The position numbers and the translations under genes were made by a program. Positions 58,490 through 64,000 of a DNA stretch of 64,000 bases are shown here, piece by piece (within the stretch, counting starts at the first letter, position 1; every line of letters starts with the position of its first letter). Below the pieces are notes generated by a model. The model worked only from the letters and a program-made list of their open reading frames with translations, was not told where the DNA came from and did not search any database. Origin of the DNA: Deinococcus murrayi DSM 11303 (GTDB lineage Bacteria; Deinococcota; Deinococci; Deinococcales; Deinococcaceae). The stretch spans positions 2,501 to 66,500 of the forward strand of contig NZ_KI519501.1 in NCBI RefSeq assembly GCF_000482805.1. Reading direction: 5' to 3'.

Positions 58490-58981
58490 TCAGGTGCCCG
58501 TGCCCCCTGCGCCGCTGGGCTTCGGCGCGGGCGCGGGGGTGCCGCGGCCCTGGCCCGGTTCGCCGTGCTGGTGGCGCAGGCCGTGCGCGGCACCGTGTTT
58601 GCCGGGGCCACGCTCGTGGTCACCGCGTCCAAGGGCACCCCGGCCCAGGCCGAAGCGCAGGGGGTCTTGCTGGAGTCGCTCCTTGAGGCGGGCCGCTCCC
58701 TCGGCGGAGAGGTCTCCGGCACCCAGCGCTTGGTCTACGGTGGCGTTGCCCGCCGCGAGCGCTGCTGCCCGCAGGCGCTCGGTGCTCACGCCGAGGGCCG
58801 CCGCGAGCTTTTGGAGATAGACCTGCGCGTAGTTGGTGCCGCTGGTCTGCGGCTGGGCCTGCGACTGCTGGGGCGTCTGTGTCTGGGCAGACGGCGTATT
58901 TCCGCTTGCTGCCAGCACCAGGCCCGCGGTAAAGGGCAGCGCTGCAAGGACGAACAAGGCTGGACGGTTGGATTTGCTCAT
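58490..58981 (-). CDS. secreted protein, Gln/Gly/His-rich
   Basis: The 163-aa protein has a signal peptide (ALFVLAALPFTAGLVLAASG), a Gln/Thr/Ser-rich stretch, a helical middle (YAQVYLQKLAAALGVSTERL, then AAALAAGNATVDQALGAGDL) and a Gly/His/Pro-rich disordered tail (GRGDHERGPGKHGAAHGLRH). The His-rich tail might bind metal. GGAGTGA lies 4 nt before the ATG. Function unknown. Confidence 0.7.
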   Translation of the reverse strand: MSKSNRPALFVLAALPFTAGLVLAASGNTPSAQTQTPQQSQAQPQTSGTNYAQVYLQKLAAALGVSTERLRAAALAAGNATVDQALGAGDLSAEGAARLKERLQQDPLRFGLGRGALGRGDHERGPGKHGAAHGLRHQHGEPGQGRGTPAPAPKPSGAGGTGT

Positions 58982-59173
58982 GGGGTCACTCCTACGCGAT
59001 GGACCTTTGCCCGGCGGACTTCACCGGGTCAGCGGCAGGGTGACGGGAAACGGTTAAGCGGGGGCTAGAGCAGCGCTCCGGCAGAGCCGGACAACGCCCC
59101 CGGTTTCTTCATCGGGCCTTTGCTATGCTCCGGGACGCTGCGCGGGACCGCCGCGCTTCTTTCCCTTCCTGCC
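58982..59173. other. gap between divergent genes
   Basis: The stretch holds the ribosome site of the minus-strand gene and TATGCT at 59124-59129, a possible -10 for the plus-strand gene. No other feature is seen. Confidence 0.4.
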
Positions 59174-59551
59174 ATGTCTCAGCCCCCCGCCGACCGCTGC
59201 CGCCCGCTTTCCCTGAGGGGGTGGGGGGCGGCGCTGCGGGCGTGGCCGGGGGTCTTGACGCTGCTGTCGGTGCTCGCGGTGCTGCTGGGCCAGCAAGCGC
59301 CCGCTCCGGCGGAGGGCGGTTCCGGCCCGCGTGTGGCGGCAGTTCCGGTCGCCCCGGCGTTGCCGGAGTTTCGCGCCGCTCCTGCTCCGGCCCCCGCGGG
59401 ACCGGGGGGCCTGCCCCTGGGCACGCCGCCCGCACCCCGCTGGCAGCCACCGCCGCAGTGGGCGGGCACCGCGCCCCCCCGCGCCGAGGGGGCCTTCCGG
59501 CGACCGCTCAGCCTCGCCCTGCTGGGGCGGCGGCAGACGGATGGGGGCTAA
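59174..59551 (+). CDS. Pro/Ala-rich membrane-anchored hypothetical protein
   Basis: About 125 aa with one hydrophobic helix (WPGVLTLLSVLAVLLGQQAP) and an outer Pro/Ala-rich tail (APALPEFRAAPAPAPAGPGG). It could be a periplasmic spacer protein. No ribosome site is clear, but codon pattern looks coding. It precedes secDF by 79 nt on the same strand, perhaps in one transcript. Confidence 0.45.
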   Translation: MSQPPADRCRPLSLRGWGAALRAWPGVLTLLSVLAVLLGQQAPAPAEGGSGPRVAAVPVAPALPEFRAAPAPAPAGPGGLPLGTPPAPRWQPPPQWAGTAPPRAEGAFRRPLSLALLGRRQTDGG

Positions 59552-59630
59552 TCCTCCCCCGCCTTGGCCCCGATATTTCTCTAGAGTCCTATTTTTTTCT
59601 TGCTCTTGCCTTTCCCTAGGAGTTCTTCGC

Positions 59631-61922
<2,292 letters not shown>

Positions 61923-62096
61923 GCCTCCCTTTCTCACCTCCGTGTGGGGGCGGCCTTCTGGGGGGAGGGCCGCCCCCGCGCCGTGATTGGTGCCGCGCCG
62001 GAGTGCGCCTCCCGGCCCTCCACCGGCAACTCTTTCCTCCAACCCCCCTCTAACCGCCCGCCCCTACGCTGAGGGCACCCTTCAAGGAGGTGTCCT

Positions 62097-62873
62097 ATGA
62101 ATCTGAATCCCCCGCACCCGGCTGACGACAACGATGACGAGATGATTGGCACCCTGCTGGGCCGCCGCCAGGCCCTGCGGCTGCTGGGGCTGGGGGGCGC
62201 GGCGGCGCTGGCGGCGGGCGGGGTGCTGGCCCAGCGGGGAGCGGGCGGCACCAGCGCGGGCACGAGCGGCGTGACCGGGCTGCCCGGCTGCGTGGTGCGC
62301 CCCGCCATGACCGAGGGGCCGTTTTACGTGGACGAGGGACTGCGCCGGAGCGACATCCGCCGGGACACCACGACCGGGCAGGTGAGCGCGGGCGTGCCGC
62401 TGACGCTGGAGTTCGTGACGTCGCGGGTGGCGGTGGGCGGCTGCACACCCCGCCAAAACGTGTTGGTGGATGTGTGGCAGTGTGACGCGCTGGGCGTGTA
62501 CTCCGGCGTTGCGGGCAATACCGGGGACTTTCTGCGCGGTGCGCAGGTCACGGACGCGCGGGGGCGGGCCACCTTCACCACCGTCTATCCGGGGTGGTAT
62601 CCGGGCCGGGCAGTCCACATCCACTTCAAGCTGCGGCCCCTCGACGCGGCGGGGCGGGTGACGGGCGAGTTCACCTCGCAGCTCTTCTTCCCGGAGGAGG
62701 TCACCGACCGGGTGCACGCCCGCGTCCCTTACAACCGCAAGGGGCGGCGCACCACGCTCAACGCCCAGGACGGCATCTACCGCAACGGCGGCAATCAGCT
62801 CCTGCTGAGCCTGACAGGCAGCCCGGAGCAGGGCTACCGAGCGACGTTCGACGTGGGGCTGAATATCGGCTGA
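62097..62873 (+). CDS. secreted intradiol ring-cleavage dioxygenase-like protein
   Basis: The 258-aa protein starts with a Tat-like signal (LLGRRQALRLLGLGGAAALA) and has the intradiol dioxygenase fold: VDVWQCDALGVYSG and TTVYPGWYPGRAVHIHFKL. Candidate iron ligands are Tyr135, Tyr168, His174 and His176. Most enzymes of this family are cytosolic, so a Tat export form may act on extracellular aromatics. A strong AAGGAGG lies before the ATG. Its 3' end overlaps the convergent gene by 40 nt. Confidence 0.87.
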   Translation: MNLNPPHPADDNDDEMIGTLLGRRQALRLLGLGGAAALAAGGVLAQRGAGGTSAGTSGVTGLPGCVVRPAMTEGPFYVDEGLRRSDIRRDTTTGQVSAGVPLTLEFVTSRVAVGGCTPRQNVLVDVWQCDALGVYSGVAGNTGDFLRGAQVTDARGRATFTTVYPGWYPGRAVHIHFKLRPLDAAGRVTGEFTSQLFFPEEVTDRVHARVPYNRKGRRTTLNAQDGIYRNGGNQLLLSLTGSPEQGYRATFDVGLNIG

Positions 62874-63244
62874 GGTGCCTGCGCCCGTTCAGCCACCCGC
62901 CGCATCAGGTCCTTGAGCGTCGTCACCGCCCGCAGTTCGGAGGCCGGAAGCCACTCTTGCAGGGTGTCATCCGGCCTCAGTTCGTAGACGGCGGGGAGCG
63001 GCACGTCCCGCAGGCCGAACTCGGCGGCCAGTTCGTCGCGGTGGAGGAAGCGAACCTCGCGCCCCAGCCCACGCACGAAGTCGCGCCACTCGCGCCGCAT
63101 CCCCAGCGGCCCATAGGTCACCGCGCACAGCGAGCAGGCATAGGTCTGGGGCGAGACGGTCTTGTGCCACAGGTCCTTCAGCCCGTTGAGGGGGCCGCCG
63201 TCGGCGTTGTAGACGAAGAGGAGGACCGGGCGCTCGGCGGGCAT
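62834..63244 (-). CDS. hypothetical cytosolic protein
   Basis: The 136-aa protein reads PVLLFVYNADGGPLNGLKDL near the start and CSLCAVTYGPLGMRREWRDF in the middle, with a CxxC that could bind metal. It resembles bacterial small proteins of unknown function; no catalytic motif is clear. Start ATG 63244 is supported by a TACCCT -10 box 6 nt upstream. Confidence 0.7.
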   Translation of the reverse strand: MPAERPVLLFVYNADGGPLNGLKDLWHKTVSPQTYACSLCAVTYGPLGMRREWRDFVRGLGREVRFLHRDELAAEFGLRDVPLPAVYELRPDDTLQEWLPASELRAVTTLKDLMRRVAERAQAPQPIFSPTSNVAR

Positions 63245-63250
63245 GACCCC

Positions 63251-63256
63251 AGGGTA
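63251..63256 (-). promoter_or_regulatory. -10 box for the gene at 63244
   Basis: TACCCT on the minus strand, 6 nt from the ATG. Confidence 0.5.
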
Positions 63257-63323
63257 GGCGCGGAAGGCGGGCGCGACCGCGAGGCTGCCCACAGGGGGGA
63301 CGCCCGGCCCTCCCCCGCCCCGC

Positions 63324-63329
63324 TAGACT
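63324..63329 (+). promoter_or_regulatory. -10 box for the CcdA-like gene
   Basis: TAGACT lies 6 nt before the ATG at 63336. Confidence 0.55.
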
Positions 63330-63335
63330 CGGCCC

Positions 63336-64000
63336 ATGTTGACCGCTCCGGGTGCCCCAACCCTCACGGTGGCCTTTTTGGCGGGGCTGATTTCTTTTCT
63401 GAGTCCCTGCGTGCTGCCGCTCGTGCCCAGCTACCTGGGGGTCATCGGGGGGGCACGGGCACCCTGGGGGCGGGCGCTGGGGTTCATCCTGGGTTTTGGG
63501 CTGGTCTTCATCGCGCTGGGGGCGACCGCGAGCACGCTGGGGGCCATCCTCGCGCCGCACAAGCTGCTGCTGGGACAGGTCGCGGCGGTCCTCATCCTCT
63601 TTTTCGGGCTGGTGATGCTGGGGGTGGTGCGCCTTCCCTTCCTGATGCGCGACACGCGGGCGCTGGCGCATGCGGGGGGGTACGGCCCCGTTGCGCTGGG
63701 GGCCGCGTTTGCCTTCGGGTGGAGTCCGTGCCTCGGCCCGGCGCTGGGGAGCATCCTGGGATTGGCCGCCAGTACCGCCAGCCTGGGCACGGGGGTGGTC
63801 TTGCTCGCCGCCTATACCCTGGGGCTGGCCGTCCCCTTTTTGCTCGCGGCGCTGCTGTGGGACCGCCTCAACCTGCGCCGCCTGAATCGGTACGCGGGCG
63901 TCTTTGAAAAGGTGGGCGGCGCGGTCCTCGTGCTCGTCGGCGTGCTGATGCTGACCGGGCAGTTCGCGCGGCTGGCGGCCTTTTTCTATGAGGTGATGCC
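63336..64000 (+). CDS. CcdA-like thiol-disulfide transmembrane protein (3' end outside window)
   Basis: The frame is open to the window end, giving 221 codons so far. It has six hydrophobic helices and the two CcdA/DsbD-type membrane cysteines, in SFLSPCVLPLVPSYLG (Cys25) and FGWSPCLGPALGSILG. It passes reducing power across the membrane, usually for cytochrome c maturation or secreted thioredoxins. The start is fixed by its -10 box 6 nt upstream. Confidence 0.92.
   Translation, partial: MLTAPGAPTLTVAFLAGLISFLSPCVLPLVPSYLGVIGGARAPWGRALGFILGFGLVFIALGATASTLGAILAPHKLLLGQVAAVLILFFGLVMLGVVRLPFLMRDTRALAHAGGYGPVALGAAFAFGWSPCLGPALGSILGLAASTASLGTGVVLLAAYTLGLAVPFLLAALLWDRLNLRRLNRYAGVFEKVGGAVLVLVGVLMLTGQFARLAAFFYEVM

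Overview
The window is a 64 kb piece of a high-GC, densely packed bacterial chromosome that looks like Deinococcus. Three things point there: short intergenic gaps; a large number of genes whose start codon lies only 5-9 nt after a TANNNT -10 box, the leaderless-mRNA style known from Deinococcus; and Deinococcus-like gene content (RecG with an N-terminal helical extension, two-gene KhtTU antiporter, DUF4388 protein, many small lipoproteins). No rRNA, tRNA, CRISPR array, insertion sequence or prophage was seen.

Region 1 (1-8.7 kb) is the accessory part and the most interesting. It carries, head to tail, a 5'-truncated RecQ helicase fused to a ComF-like phosphoribosyltransferase, a DprA-like SLOG-fold protein, PglZ (type-B-like) and BrxL. 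The last two are BREX phage-defence hallmarks. Facing them are a WYL-domain regulator and a shrunken RecB/Cas4-like Fe-S nuclease remnant, then an 87-aa protein of unknown function. The rest of the BREX locus (brxC, pglX and others) would lie upstream of the window and is not visible. The RecQ-PRTase/DprA pair placed directly before pglZ-brxL is the best candidate for an undescribed system.

Region 2 (8.9-12.5 kb) holds a von Willebrand A protein, a decayed MerR-like regulator in a gene-poor stretch, and aspartate kinase. Region 3 (12.6-16.4 kb) holds a YceI-like secreted protein and the glycolytic cluster gap-pgk-tpiA. Region 4 (16.4-25.7 kb) holds asnS, a PhzF-like protein, a HAD phosphatase, recG, an SDR, gamma-glutamyltransferase and a transglutaminase-like protein. 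It also contains two unusual repeat families (a 44-nt pair and a 120-nt inverted structured pair) and a candidate small RNA. Region 5 (25.7-34.4 kb) holds a PfkB-type kinase, rsmA, a TPR protein, nnr, a DUF4388 protein, a MarR/MFS drug-efflux pair, a zinc-ribbon protein and a membrane protein. Region 6 (34.4-43.4 kb) holds a KhtTU-like K+/H+ antiporter, a radical SAM protein, the NAD biosynthesis operon nadB-nadC-nadA, icd and a small stress-type protein. Region 7 (43.5-54.4 kb) is envelope-centred: response regulator plus penicillin-binding protein, thioredoxin-like protein, tandem lipoproteins, a quinone oxidoreductase, acyl-CoA dehydrogenase, a membrane-anchored phospholipase D and an LCP protein. 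Region 8 (54.4-64 kb) is the rimP-nusA-ylxR-infB operon with a likely attenuating leader, then a fused SecDF, a secreted intradiol dioxygenase and the start of a CcdA-like thiol-disulfide transporter.

All calls rest on reading the translated sequences and motifs by eye. No database search was possible.
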